This document shows, piece after piece, positions 7,014 to 16,020 of a DNA stretch of 64,000 bases. Below the pieces are notes generated by a model. The model saw only the letters and a program-made list of their open reading frames with translations. It ran no database searches and was not told the DNA's origin. Origin of the DNA: Acidobacteriota bacterium (GTDB lineage Bacteria; Acidobacteriota; Blastocatellia; RBC074); assembly GCA_016710075.1 (NCBI GenBank), contig JADJLO010000025.1:1-64000 (forward strand), read 5' to 3'. Numbering within the stretch: the first letter of the stretch is position 1; each line of letters begins with the position of its first letter. The position numbers and the translations under genes were made by a program.

Positions 7014-10010
7014 CTAGAAATTGAATCTCACATTGAAATCCAGCTGCCTGGCAGGACCGGCAGAACTCGGGATGCCGAAGAATGACGAACCGAGGGTTCC
7101 GCTGTACTGTCCATAATTAACGCGGTTGAAGAGGTTGTTGATGCCCACCTGGAGAGTCAGGTTATATCTTGAACTTTCACCTCCCCCGCCAAATCCCATC
7201 ATCATGGGTCCTCCACCCATTCCACAACCGCCGCCGCCGCGACCGCCGCCACCGCCGCCGCGACCACCGCCACCGCCCTGTCCACCTGCTTGAGCGGCCT
7301 GGTTTTTGGGTTTGCCAAATCCGAAGCTCTTGGCCAGAGTAAGGCTGACTGTGAAACTCCCGGGACCCTGAGCCTTGACGCCATCAGGATATTTCTGTCT
7401 CAGAAATTCTCCCAGCAATAACCTGCCGCCATTACCAATGCAGGTAGTCCCCGGCGGGCAGATCAGCCTGTTGAACTGCGGCGTCGAATAAAGTGACGGA
7501 GAAAGATTGGAATTGCGCTGAACCGGGGTGCCGTCCAAATTCAACGGACGGTCATTGATGGTGCCGTCGAAATTATCATCCAGTCCGGTGACGATGTTGA
7601 AAGGCGACCCTGATGATGCATTGATGAAGGTGCTTATTCTGATGGCCTTCGGCAGATTGAGAAAAGCCCCGGTGAAAAATGTGTGGCGTCGATCGGCATT
7701 CGATCTTCCCCACTCAGAAAGAAGATTATAGTTATTTGCAGGTGATCCCTCGCCATCGGACTTGATCCAGGAAAGCGTGTAATTTCCGAACGTGATGACC
7801 TTTCCCATGCGCCTGTTATAGCCGAAAGTAATCCGGTGAGTCTCGGAGTTGGCGGACGATCCGGCCTGGAAAATATTTCCGGCCACCCCGGGAAACGGCC
7901 TGATGAAAGTAGTCGGATTGGATGGATCAGGGAAAGGCGCATTGATGTTCCTTGTCCGGAACTGATTGACACCCTTCGAATAAAGATAGGTCATCGTCCC
8001 GACTAATCCTTTCGGCAGTTGTTGCTCGACTGTCAGGCTGCCCTGAATGTCGTATGGCGCCTTGAGGTTGGGATCGATCGGGCGCAAGGTGCTGTTTGAG
8101 ACTGCGACCAGAGCGTCGGAGTTTAATGAGATGGCCGTGGCCGTTGCAGCATTGAAAATTGCACCACGGACAATTGCACTCCTCTGGGTTGATCCATCGA
8201 ATCTGATCGAATTCTCAAAGGTGCCGTTACTGAGTCTGTCGAAGAACAGGCCACCGCCGCCGCGAATCGTCGTCTTACGGCTCTTGAATGGCGACCAGGC
8301 GATACCGAACCTGGGAGCGAAGTTCGCCTTATCATTCAGATGCTGCTGGAATTCATGCCTCAATCCAAAAGACACCGTCAGTGATGGTCTGAACCGCCAG
8401 TCGTCACCAACAAACCATGACCCTCTGAACATCTTATAATTGATGTTCTGATCACCAAGGTTGAGGGTGAATTGAGTGGCTCGACCCTGTGGTGAAGTCG
8501 GATCGGCAAGAGCCAGCCGGTACTGATCAAGCGAGGAAAAGGTGAATGTCCCGTTAAAATTGCCGCCGCTGATGTTATCTATCGTGTCGTACTGAAACTG
8601 CACACCGCCCTTGATCGTATGCTTGCTGCCTTTGGAGGTATAGGTCAGGTAATCCTGGAACTCAATGCCATTTTGCGAGCCCGCGCTCGGACAACATGTT
8701 GAGCGCCCACCGTTGAAGGAATCGAGCACGTTGATTGCTACGCCGGAAGCCGTCACGGGGCTCTGTTCGTTTCTGTCCCGCTCATACTGGAAACGGGCTT
8801 CATGAATCATCTTTGAACTGATGATCCAGGTTTCAGCGATCCGCAAATTATGATTGGTGCTGTTTCGATTCGATGCTCTTTCGGGAAGCAGGAGGTTGGA
8901 TCCGCCACCGCCTCCGCCTCCCCCGCCACCGCCAAAGCCTCCGCCTCCTCCAAAACCGAAGCCTCCGCCGAAACGTACGGCGAATTCAGAATTTGTCGAG
9001 TCCGAAGTGCGGAAATTGTAATTGACGTTGATTGTGTTCTTATCGTTGAGCAAATAATCGGTTCTTACCCCGACCGAGGTAGTGACCGAATCGAAAGGAA
9101 CGTTCGAGATGAAATCACCGCTGATGATTCTGGCCACAGTGGTGTTGAATCCACCGGTGTCGCTTCTATCTAAAAATATGTTGGCGGACATTCTCTTCTT
9201 GATGATCGGGCCGCCAAAATTCAGGTTGAAGCGATTGAGTGTCAGATCGGGTTTGACCAGGGCAAATGCATTTCTGGCATCCACTCCGGAATTACGATAG
9301 CCCCAGCCTCCGCTACCTCTCCAGGAATCATTTCCTGGCTTGGTGATGATCTCGACGCGGCCAAATCCCGGGTTTGAGTATTCGGCGGAAAAGGGATTTT
9401 GATTGACCCTGATCTGCATGATCGCTTCCCTGGGAGGAAGACGACCGCCGGTGAATCCGTCGACAAGGATCTGTGCTCCCTGACCATTTCCGCCCGCAGC
9501 ACTCGGTCCAGCCAGAGCGTTGAGGAAGTCCCTCAGATCATCCTCGTTGTCAGGCAGGTTCTTAATGAATTCCTCACCGAGAATGGTGGCATTCATGTTC
9601 TGGTCAGGCTCCGTCGAAACGATCTGGGAATTCGCGTTAACGTCTTCAACGACGTTGACGGTCGCAACCATCATCTTGACTGTCAGAAGACCTGCCTGAA
9701 CCGGCACCGTCAACTCATTATTAAAGTACGGCTGGAATCCCTGATACGAACTTGTCAGTTTATAAACGCCGGCAGGAATATTCGGGATGCTGAATTCCCC
9801 GCTAACCCCGCTCTTCGCAGTTCGCTCTTTTCCATCCTTGCTGGTGAGCGTTATCTCCGCATTCGGGATAACGGCGCCGACCTCATCTACCACCAGCCCA
9901 CGCAAGGTGACTGTTTGAGCATACAAGGTCGTTGCCAGTACCAATGTTGAGAGTATTGTCCAAAGGCATGTTTTACCCATTTTGCCCAAAATTCCAGTTT
10001 TCGTGGTCAT
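7014..10010 (-). CDS. Oar-like TonB-dependent receptor with carboxypeptidase-regulatory-like domain
   Basis: An outer-membrane beta-barrel of the large receptor class expanded in Acidobacteriota. After a signal peptide (MTTKTGILGKMGKTCLWTIL... ending near LYAQ) comes an Ig-like carboxypeptidase-regulatory domain (TVTLRGLVVDEVGAVIPNAEITLTSKDG). A plug region follows, with ILVDGFTGGRLPPREAIMQI and NPFSAEYSNPGFGRVEIITKPG, then the barrel ending in the aromatic FNVRFNF. Two poly-glycine tracts are inserted, near 8900-8965 and 7185-7290. It is about 998 residues. AAGGAGAGGG lies upstream of both a TTG at 10022 and the ATG at 10010, so the start is uncertain by four codons. The ligand is unknown; polysaccharide or protein uptake is typical of such receptors. 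Confidence 0.9.
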   Translation of the reverse strand: MTTKTGILGKMGKTCLWTILSTLVLATTLYAQTVTLRGLVVDEVGAVIPNAEITLTSKDGKERTAKSGVSGEFSIPNIPAGVYKLTSSYQGFQPYFNNELTVPVQAGLLTVKMMVATVNVVEDVNANSQIVSTEPDQNMNATILGEEFIKNLPDNEDDLRDFLNALAGPSAAGGNGQGAQILVDGFTGGRLPPREAIMQIRVNQNPFSAEYSNPGFGRVEIITKPGNDSWRGSGGWGYRNSGVDARNAFALVKPDLTLNRFNLNFGGPIIKKRMSANIFLDRSDTGGFNTTVARIISGDFISNVPFDSVTTSVGVRTDYLLNDKNTINVNYNFRTSDSTNSEFAVRFGGGFGFGGGGGFGGGGGGGGGGGSNLLLPERASNRNSTNHNLRIAETWIISSKMIHEARFQYERDRNEQSPVTASGVAINVLDSFNGGRSTCCPSAGSQNGIEFQDYLTYTSKGSKHTIKGGVQFQYDTIDNISGGNFNGTFTFSSLDQYRLALADPTSPQGRATQFTLNLGDQNINYKMFRGSWFVGDDWRFRPSLTVSFGLRHEFQQHLNDKANFAPRFGIAWSPFKSRKTTIRGGGGLFFDRLSNGTFENSIRFDGSTQRSAIVRGAIFNAATATAISLNSDALVAVSNSTLRPIDPNLKAPYDIQGSLTVEQQLPKGLVGTMTYLYSKGVNQFRTRNINAPFPDPSNPTTFIRPFPGVAGNIFQAGSSANSETHRITFGYNRRMGKVITFGNYTLSWIKSDGEGSPANNYNLLSEWGRSNADRRHTFFTGAFLNLPKAIRISTFINASSGSPFNIVTGLDDNFDGTINDRPLNLDGTPVQRNSNLSPSLYSTPQFNRLICPPGTTCIGNGGRLLLGEFLRQKYPDGVKAQGPGSFTVSLTLAKSFGFGKPKNQAAQAGGQGGGGGRGGGGGGRGGGGCGMGGGPMMMGFGGGGESSRYNLTLQVGINNLFNRVNYGQYSGTLGSSFFGIPSSAGPARQLDFNVRFNF

Positions 10011-10484
10011 CTGATTTTCCAAACCCTCTCCTTTTTCCTGTTTCTGATTCATCAGAATTATTCTTGCAATGAATATAAAAATTAGAACAGTCACATAAAC
10101 TCGTGTCACGAATATTTTGACAAGGTTACAAATGTGTGAAACTTTTAGTGCTGAAGGAGTTATCGTAAAATTTCAGCACTAAACACAAGACGACCAGCCA
10201 AAAAATACAGTTTCAAAAAATGTGATTATTTTTGAATATGAGCAATTGATATAGAGGAGGGGAAAAGAAGGGGGAGATAAGGGAAAGAAATGGTAAGCCT
10301 GTCAGAGAATCGGACGTGTCAAGCCGGCATCAGATTGACACCCGGAAATCTTTCACTTAGGTTAGCAGATTGATTCACAAAAAATTCATTCAGGACAACT
10401 GAACGGGGGATTTCACTCGTGCTGTGAGTAATTTTTTTGAAGAAGCAGCAAACGATTCGAACCAACTGAAGGAGAAAAATAAAC
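10011..10484. promoter_or_regulatory. Divergent intergenic region
   Basis: An AT-rich region between the minus-strand receptor and the plus-strand alpha/beta hydrolase must hold both promoters. A purine-rich stretch, GAGGAGGGGAAAAGAAGGGGG, lies near 10255-10275. No convincing gene is seen, and no specific operator could be assigned. Confidence 0.35.
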
Positions 10485-11396
10485 ATGAATATTGGCAAGT
10501 TGATTTTCAGCGGGATTCTGGTTTTAGCATGCATTGTCAGTGTAAAAGCGGCCGATAATAATATCGATAAGCGAGTGGAGAATGGCTATGCCGACAGCGG
10601 TGGAGTGAAGATACATTATGCGGCGATAGGGCCGAAGAGTGCGCCACTGATAGTCATGATTCATGGTTTTCCCGATTTCTGGTACACGTGGCGGGATCAG
10701 ATGGAAGCCTTGTCGAAAGACTACTATGTAGTAGCCATAGATCAGCGAGGATATAACCTGAGCGACAAGCCAAAGGGAGTTGAAAACTATGATATGAAGT
10801 TTCTGGTTGGGGACGTGGCGGCGGTGATCAAACATCTTGGGCGTGAGAAGGCGATAGTTGTCGGGCATGACTGGGGTGGGGCCGTAGCCTGGTCGACGGC
10901 AATGATGATGCCTCAGATCGTCGACAAGCTGATCATCCTGAACCTGCCGCATCTGAGAGGTCTTTCGAGAGAACTGGCCAACAACCCGCAGCAGCAGAAG
11001 AACAGCCAGTATGCCCGCAACTTCCAGAAAGAGGATGCTCATAAAATGCTCAAGGCCGAGCAGATAGCCGGATGGGTCAAGGACCCGGAAGCCAGGAAAA
11101 AATATATCGAGGCTTTCAATCGCTCTGATTTCGAAGCTATGCTCAACTATTACAAGCAGAACTATCCAAGAGAGCCATACAAGGAAGACACCTCGCCCTT
11201 AATCAAGGTCAAGGCTCCGGTCCTGATGATCCACGGGCTTGGAGATACCGCATTGCTTCCGGGCGCACTCAACAATACATGGGATTGGCTGGAAAAGGAT
11301 CTGACTCTGGTGACGATCCCTGGTGCGAGCCATTTCGTTCAGCAGGACGCCTCTGAAATGGTGACGCGTTCTATCAGGATGTGGCTTGGCCGGTAG
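10485..11396 (+). CDS. Secreted alpha/beta hydrolase, epoxide-hydrolase-like
   Basis: A 303-residue hydrolase with an N-terminal signal peptide (MNIGKLIFSGILVLACIVSVKA), so probably periplasmic. The HGFP oxyanion motif is at 60-63. The nucleophile elbow is GHDWGG with Asp129, which indicates an epoxide hydrolase or haloalkane-dehalogenase-type mechanism rather than a serine esterase. Candidate acid and base are Asp254 (HGLGDTALLP) and His283 (GASHFVQQDA). A GAAGGAG site precedes the ATG. It stands alone ahead of the heptamer repeat at 11.4 kb. The epoxide hydrolase call is favoured by HGFPDFWYTWR and by the WG after the nucleophile. Confidence 0.88.
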   Translation: MNIGKLIFSGILVLACIVSVKAADNNIDKRVENGYADSGGVKIHYAAIGPKSAPLIVMIHGFPDFWYTWRDQMEALSKDYYVVAIDQRGYNLSDKPKGVENYDMKFLVGDVAAVIKHLGREKAIVVGHDWGGAVAWSTAMMMPQIVDKLIILNLPHLRGLSRELANNPQQQKNSQYARNFQKEDAHKMLKAEQIAGWVKDPEARKKYIEAFNRSDFEAMLNYYKQNYPREPYKEDTSPLIKVKAPVLMIHGLGDTALLPGALNNTWDWLEKDLTLVTIPGASHFVQQDASEMVTRSIRMWLGR

Positions 11397-11400
11397 AGCA

Positions 11401-11489
11401 GTTCAAAGTTTAAAGTTTAAAGTTCAAAGTTTATAGTTCAAAGTTTAAAGTAAATGGGGATGTAGAAACCTCAACTTTAAACTTTGAAC
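11401..11489. repeat. GTTYAAA heptamer tandem array with inverted partner
   Basis: Seven head-to-tail copies of a 7-base unit GTTYAAA (11401-11449, one unit reading GTTTATA) are followed after a short loop by an inverted copy. GTTCAAAGTTTAAAGT (11436-11451) pairs perfectly with 11474-11489, giving a 16-bp stem with a 22-base loop. The same unit recurs at 25.2 and 50.2 kb. It separates the hydrolase from the DegT-led run and could act as a terminator or a processing hairpin. Confidence 0.8.
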
Positions 11490-11507
11490 AATTACCTAAT
11501 AAAAACC

Positions 11508-12809
11508 ATGAGCGACAAATTAGCGATTAGAGGCGGCAATGCCGTCAGGACTCATCCGTTTACGGCCTGGCCTGTCTTCGATGATAGAGAGTCAGTTGGA
11601 CTGCAGAGGGTGCTTGAAAGCGGCAATTGGGGCGGGTATCCCTGCCCCAATGATTACGCCAGAGAGTTCGGGCGTAGGTTTGCACAGGCGCATACTGCGT
11701 CATATGGCGTCACGGTTACAAACGGCACGGTTTCACTTGAGCTTGCTCTTAAAGCAGCCGGCGTGGGGTTCGGTGACGAAGTCATCGTACCGGCCTACAC
11801 CTGGGAAGGGACTGCGGCAGCGGTGTTGTTTACGGGAGGAGTTCCTGTATTTGTTGACGTCGATCCAGACACATACTGCCTCGATGCTGGATTGATCGAG
11901 GCTGCCATGACTTCAAAGACGAGAGCTATAATTCCCGTCCATCTGGGTTTCCGTTTCGCAGACATGGACGCGATCATGGAGCTTGCGGAAAGGCATGGGC
12001 TCTTCGTGCTTGAGGACTGCGCGCATGCTCATGGCGGACGATGGAGGGACAAGGGGGCAGGCTCGATCGGTCATGCCGGTAGTTTCTCTTTCCAGACAAG
12101 CAAATTGATGACCGCCGGAGAGGGCGGGATCGTCATTACCAGCGATATCGATCTGGCGGATCAGGTGATTCGTCTATCCAACTGCGGCAGGCCTCCGAGA
12201 CGAGAAACCAAAGGTGAATCGGTGCTCGGGCATAATTACAGAATGACTGAGTTTCAGGCGGTGATCCTGCTGGCCCAGCTTGAACGTCTTGAAGAGCAAA
12301 CCGCTCTCAGAGAAACAAGAACCCGCCGCCTTGAAGAAGGACTGAGGTCGATACAGGGTATTTCCCTTCTGCCAAGAGACCCCAGAATAACCCGACAGGC
12401 AAGCTATCATTACGTTTTCAAATTCCATTCCGAACATTTCGGGGGCGTACACAGGGATGCATTCGTGGCTGCGCTTAAAGCTGAAGGGGTGCCTTGTGAT
12501 GGAAGATTCTACGAGGCGGTTTATCAGTCATCGCTCTTCCAGTTTGCCGCCGAAAGATATCCTGCCTGGGCGCAGAACCGCCGGGAATTTAACTGTCCTG
12601 TTTCTCAACGGGCTGGATATGAAGAGTCGGTCTGGCTTCCGCATGAGATATTTCTCGGCAGTGAAAAAGATGTCGATGACGTAGTGGAAGCCGTGGCAAA
12701 AATCAGCGCCAATATCAGCGAACTGGCCGGATTTGAAGATGAACGGATCCGGATACAGGGTATGTCGCGAGCTCAAAGGGCCCTGCTCGAATCCAAACCA
12801 CCCTATTGA
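11508..12809 (+). CDS. DegT/DnrJ/EryC1/StrS-family PLP aminotransferase
   Basis: A fold-type I PLP enzyme of the sugar aminotransferase family, 433 residues. The motif GSFSFQTSKLMTAGEGG contains the predicted Schiff-base Lys199, and Asp170 in LEDCAHAHGG should bind the pyridine nitrogen. TVTNGTVSLELALKAAG and VIVPAYTW are the usual cofactor and substrate loops. The ATG at 11508 is chosen because the family begins with a short leader before LAIRGG; no strong SD is visible. Ten bases later comes the CocE-type hydrolase, then a Gfo/Idh/MocA dehydrogenase, a pair often seen in amino-sugar or aminocyclitol metabolism. The actual substrate cannot be read from sequence. Confidence 0.9.
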   Translation: MSDKLAIRGGNAVRTHPFTAWPVFDDRESVGLQRVLESGNWGGYPCPNDYAREFGRRFAQAHTASYGVTVTNGTVSLELALKAAGVGFGDEVIVPAYTWEGTAAAVLFTGGVPVFVDVDPDTYCLDAGLIEAAMTSKTRAIIPVHLGFRFADMDAIMELAERHGLFVLEDCAHAHGGRWRDKGAGSIGHAGSFSFQTSKLMTAGEGGIVITSDIDLADQVIRLSNCGRPPRRETKGESVLGHNYRMTEFQAVILLAQLERLEEQTALRETRTRRLEEGLRSIQGISLLPRDPRITRQASYHYVFKFHSEHFGGVHRDAFVAALKAEGVPCDGRFYEAVYQSSLFQFAAERYPAWAQNRREFNCPVSQRAGYEESVWLPHEIFLGSEKDVDDVVEAVAKISANISELAGFEDERIRIQGMSRAQRALLESKPPY

Positions 12810-12819
12810 AATCAAACGC

Positions 12820-14733
12820 ATGAATAGACACCGAATATTTCATACAGTTGCAGCATTGATAGTCCTGGCGATTTTCCAGTTGCCGGTCATGGCCCAGGCG
12901 GGTTCCGCCAATTCAGAGAGGGTCAGGGCCGGTTACACAAAATACGAGTATCTGGTTCCGATGCGCGACGGCATCAGGCTGTTCACTTCTGTTTATGTCC
13001 CCAAGGACAGAACTCGCCCCTATCCGTTTATGCTGACCCGTACGCCATACAGCGTCGGGCCATATGGCGTGGACAACTATCGCTCATCTCTCGGACCATC
13101 CGAACAGTTTGAAAAAGAGGGATTCATCTTTGTCTACCAGGATGCTCGCGGGCGCTATATGTCTGAAGGTGAGTTCCAGCAGGTGCGCCCTCATATTCCG
13201 GTCAAAGCAAGCACGCGGGACATAGACGAGAGCTCCGACACATTCGACTCAATCGAGTGGCTGCTGAAAAACGTACCAAATAACAATGGGCGTGTCGGGA
13301 TGGTAGGCATATCGCAACCAGGGTTCCACGTGGCGGCGTCAATCATCGACTCTCATCCCGCCTTGAAATGCGCTTCTCCGCAGGCTCCAACCGCTGATTA
13401 CTACATGGGTGATGATGTTTATCACAATGGCGCATTCATGCTTGCTGCTAATTTCTGGTTCTATTCATCATTCAGGCCGCGAAATGGCGGCCCGGAGCTC
13501 CCAAAGCAGCGAGGCTTCCTCGATCCCGGCACTCCGGACGGCTACGATTTCTTTTTGAAACTGGGCCCATTAAGCGAAGTGAACAGAAATCTCTTCAATG
13601 GAGAAGCCGCTTACTGGCAGGAGATTGTCGATCATCCCAATTATGATGAATTCTGGCAGAAACGTTCCCTGTGGAAGTTCATGAACAATGTCAAGTGCGC
13701 AGTTCTCAACGTTGGAGGCTGGTTTGACGCTGAAGATCCGATGGGACCGTTTTACACATATAATTCGATCGAAAAGAAAAATCCCGGAACAGATAACTTT
13801 CTGGTGATGGGGCCGTGGTCGCATGGCGGATGGTCCCGCGGAGACGGCGACAAACTCGGCAATGTCAACTTTGCCGTCAAAACCGGAGCGATTTTTCGAG
13901 AGGAAGTGCAGTTCTCGTTTTTCATGAAGCACTTGAAGGACAAACCCGCCGAGATCGCCGAGGCTACCATGTATTTGACGGGTTTGAATGAGTGGCGCAG
14001 GCTTGCAGCATGGCCTCCCAAAGAAGTCCATCCAGTAACATTCTATTTCAGGGCTGATGGGAAACTGAACACCGAGGCGCCTGCGGAGATTGGCAATAAC
14101 GCATTTGACGAATATCTCAGTGACCCGAACAGACCGGTTCCCTACCTGGGGTACATTGTTCGTGGTATGACTTCTGATTACATGACGGACGACCAGCGGC
14201 ATGCATCGCAAAGGCCGGATGTTCTTGTTTATCAAACTGAGCCTCTTGCCGAAGACCTGACGATCGCGGGTCCGATCAAGGTCAGCCTGAACGTGTCGAC
14301 ATCTGGAACAGATTCGGATTTCGTGGTCAAGCTGATAGATGTATATCCCGGGGACTATCCGACTCCGACACCTCCACCCAACCAACAGGCTCCTGCCAGT
14401 TCAGTCAAAATGGGGGGATATCAGCAGCTTGTCCGAGGCGAACCCTTCAGAGGAAAATTCAGGCGCGGCTTTGAAAAGCCGGAGCCGTTCATTCCCAACA
14501 AAGCTGAATCGATCAGTTTCGACATGCCTGACGTTTTTCATACTTTCCGCAAAGGACATCGTCTGATGGTTCATGTTCAGAGTTCCTGGTTTCCACTCGT
14601 CGACCGCAATCCTCAAAAGTTCACGGATATCCCCAAAGCGAAACCGGAGGATTTTCAGAAAGCGACAAATCATGTCTTTCGTTCAAAGAGCCTTAACTCA
14701 TCGGTAACTGTTCTTGTGGCACCAGGCAATTAA
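12820..14733 (+). CDS. Secreted CocE/NonD-family alpha/beta hydrolase (S15-type)
   Basis: A 637-residue secreted enzyme of the X-Pro dipeptidyl-peptidase/cocaine esterase family, which includes alpha-amino-acid ester hydrolases and glutaryl acylases. The signal peptide is MNRHRIFHTVAALIVLAIFQLPVMAQA. The catalytic triad is visible: Ser165 in VGISQPG (usually GxSYxG, here Q), Asp303 in NVGGWFDAEDP, His335 in GPWSHGGW. RTPYSVGPYG and QDARGRYMSEGEF are family landmarks, and the C-terminal jelly-roll domain contains VKLIDVYPG. The ATG at 12820 gives the clean signal peptide; longer in-frame starts run into DegT. The substrate is unknown. Confidence 0.92.
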   Translation: MNRHRIFHTVAALIVLAIFQLPVMAQAGSANSERVRAGYTKYEYLVPMRDGIRLFTSVYVPKDRTRPYPFMLTRTPYSVGPYGVDNYRSSLGPSEQFEKEGFIFVYQDARGRYMSEGEFQQVRPHIPVKASTRDIDESSDTFDSIEWLLKNVPNNNGRVGMVGISQPGFHVAASIIDSHPALKCASPQAPTADYYMGDDVYHNGAFMLAANFWFYSSFRPRNGGPELPKQRGFLDPGTPDGYDFFLKLGPLSEVNRNLFNGEAAYWQEIVDHPNYDEFWQKRSLWKFMNNVKCAVLNVGGWFDAEDPMGPFYTYNSIEKKNPGTDNFLVMGPWSHGGWSRGDGDKLGNVNFAVKTGAIFREEVQFSFFMKHLKDKPAEIAEATMYLTGLNEWRRLAAWPPKEVHPVTFYFRADGKLNTEAPAEIGNNAFDEYLSDPNRPVPYLGYIVRGMTSDYMTDDQRHASQRPDVLVYQTEPLAEDLTIAGPIKVSLNVSTSGTDSDFVVKLIDVYPGDYPTPTPPPNQQAPASSVKMGGYQQLVRGEPFRGKFRRGFEKPEPFIPNKAESISFDMPDVFHTFRKGHRLMVHVQSSWFPLVDRNPQKFTDIPKAKPEDFQKATNHVFRSKSLNSSVTVLVAPGN

Positions 14734-14766
14734 AAATAAATGTAACGGCTGGAGGACATCAAATCC

Positions 14767-16011
14767 ATGAAAAAACATCTTGGAATCGGATTCATTGGCA
14801 GCGGATTCATCACACGTTTTCATATCAAATCATTCGAGGCTGTCCGTGATGCAGATATTCTTGGGATCTGGAGCCCCAACAAAGTTCACGCAGAAGAGGC
14901 CTCGCATCTTGCCCGAAGCCTGCGCCTTGGCGATTGTCGAGCCTTCGATTCAATTGAAGAGATGGTTGCCTCGCCCGATATCGATGCGATCTGGCTGTGC
15001 GGGCCGAACCATAAGCGAATCGAAAACATGGAAGCCATCGTCAGAACGATAAAGTCCGGCAAAGGATCGCTTGTGGGGCTGGCGGTCGAGAAACCGCTGG
15101 CCAGGAATGCAGCCGAGGCAAGGCGGGTCATGGAACTGATTGAAGAAGCCGGCCTTCTACACGGTTATCTGGAAGACCAGCTATTCGAACCGAGCGTAAC
15201 ACGCGGCCGCGAGATTATATGGAAACGCGGTGCGGCAATTACCGGGCGGCCTTATCTGGCTCGATGCGCCGAAGAGCACAGCGGTCCTCACATGCCATGG
15301 TTCTGGCAGGGAGAGATGCAGGGCGGAGGCGTCCTCAACGATATGATGTGTCACAGCGTGGAAGTCGCGCGGTTCATGCTGACCGATCCCGGCAAGCCCA
15401 GAAACAGCGTCAAGCCGGTCAAGATCTCTGCCACCATCGCAAGCCTCAAATGGTCAAGGCCGGAGTACGCCGAGATCCTTCGCCAGACGATGGGAAAAGA
15501 AGTCGATTACCGGACCAGGCCTTCCGAGGATTTCGCCAGAGCCACGATTCATTACGTTGATGATGAGGGAAACCCGTTGATCGCCGAAGTGACAACGTCA
15601 TGGAGTTATGTTGGAGCAGGTCTCAGATTGACTTCGGAACTTCTCGGCCCGGAGTATTCGCTGTCCATAAATTCGCTCGACACAAACCTTAAACTTTTTT
15701 TCAGTCGCCGGGTTCAGGGCAACGCCGGCGAGGATCTGGTCGAGAAACAAAATGCCGAGCAGGGCCTCATGCCGGTGGTCGCAAGCGAAGCTACCGAATA
15801 CGGCTACGAAGCGGAAAACAGGTATTTCGTAAACTGCTTCCTTGACGGCATACAACCCGTGGTCAATTGCCATGACGGCCTCGAGGTCACTCAACTTCTG
15901 ATGACCGCATATAAAAGCGCCGAGGAAGAGAGAACTATCGAATTCAATCCTGCTGAAATCGAGAATTTCATCCCCGCTGTCGCCCGCGGCACCTGGAATC
16001 CAAGAAAATAA
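14767..16011 (+). CDS. Gfo/Idh/MocA-family NAD(P)-dependent oxidoreductase
   Basis: A cytoplasmic sugar or cyclitol dehydrogenase-like protein of 414 residues. The N-terminal Rossmann motif is GFIGSGFITRFH (about 8-19). The family EKP motif, carrying the conserved active-site lysine, is at 108-110 (AVEKPLARN). The C-terminal alpha/beta domain has GGGVLNDMMCHSVEVARFML, in which the histidine of the usual DxxxH pattern is retained. GGAGGAC lies about ten bases before the ATG. It lies 33 bases after the CocE gene and 9 before the GH2 gene, so co-transcription is likely. There is no signal peptide, unlike the neighbours. Confidence 0.92.
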   Translation: MKKHLGIGFIGSGFITRFHIKSFEAVRDADILGIWSPNKVHAEEASHLARSLRLGDCRAFDSIEEMVASPDIDAIWLCGPNHKRIENMEAIVRTIKSGKGSLVGLAVEKPLARNAAEARRVMELIEEAGLLHGYLEDQLFEPSVTRGREIIWKRGAAITGRPYLARCAEEHSGPHMPWFWQGEMQGGGVLNDMMCHSVEVARFMLTDPGKPRNSVKPVKISATIASLKWSRPEYAEILRQTMGKEVDYRTRPSEDFARATIHYVDDEGNPLIAEVTTSWSYVGAGLRLTSELLGPEYSLSINSLDTNLKLFFSRRVQGNAGEDLVEKQNAEQGLMPVVASEATEYGYEAENRYFVNCFLDGIQPVVNCHDGLEVTQLLMTAYKSAEEERTIEFNPAEIENFIPAVARGTWNPRK

Positions 16012-16020
16012 TCACTGATC

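Noticed and set aside
9399..9950. Plus-strand open frame opposite the TonB receptor (183 codons)
   Set aside because: Antisense shadow of the plug and regulatory-like domain.
11401..11489. CRISPR-like array
   Set aside because: Units are 7 bases, directly adjacent, with no spacers and no cas genes nearby.
12733..12819. Extended start for the CocE-type hydrolase
   Set aside because: It would overlap the end of the DegT gene by 77 bases and bury the clean signal peptide behind a non-conserved leader.
13570..14385. Minus-strand open frame opposite the CocE-type hydrolase (271 codons)
   Set aside because: The plus-strand gene has a complete catalytic triad; the antisense frame has no recognisable domain.
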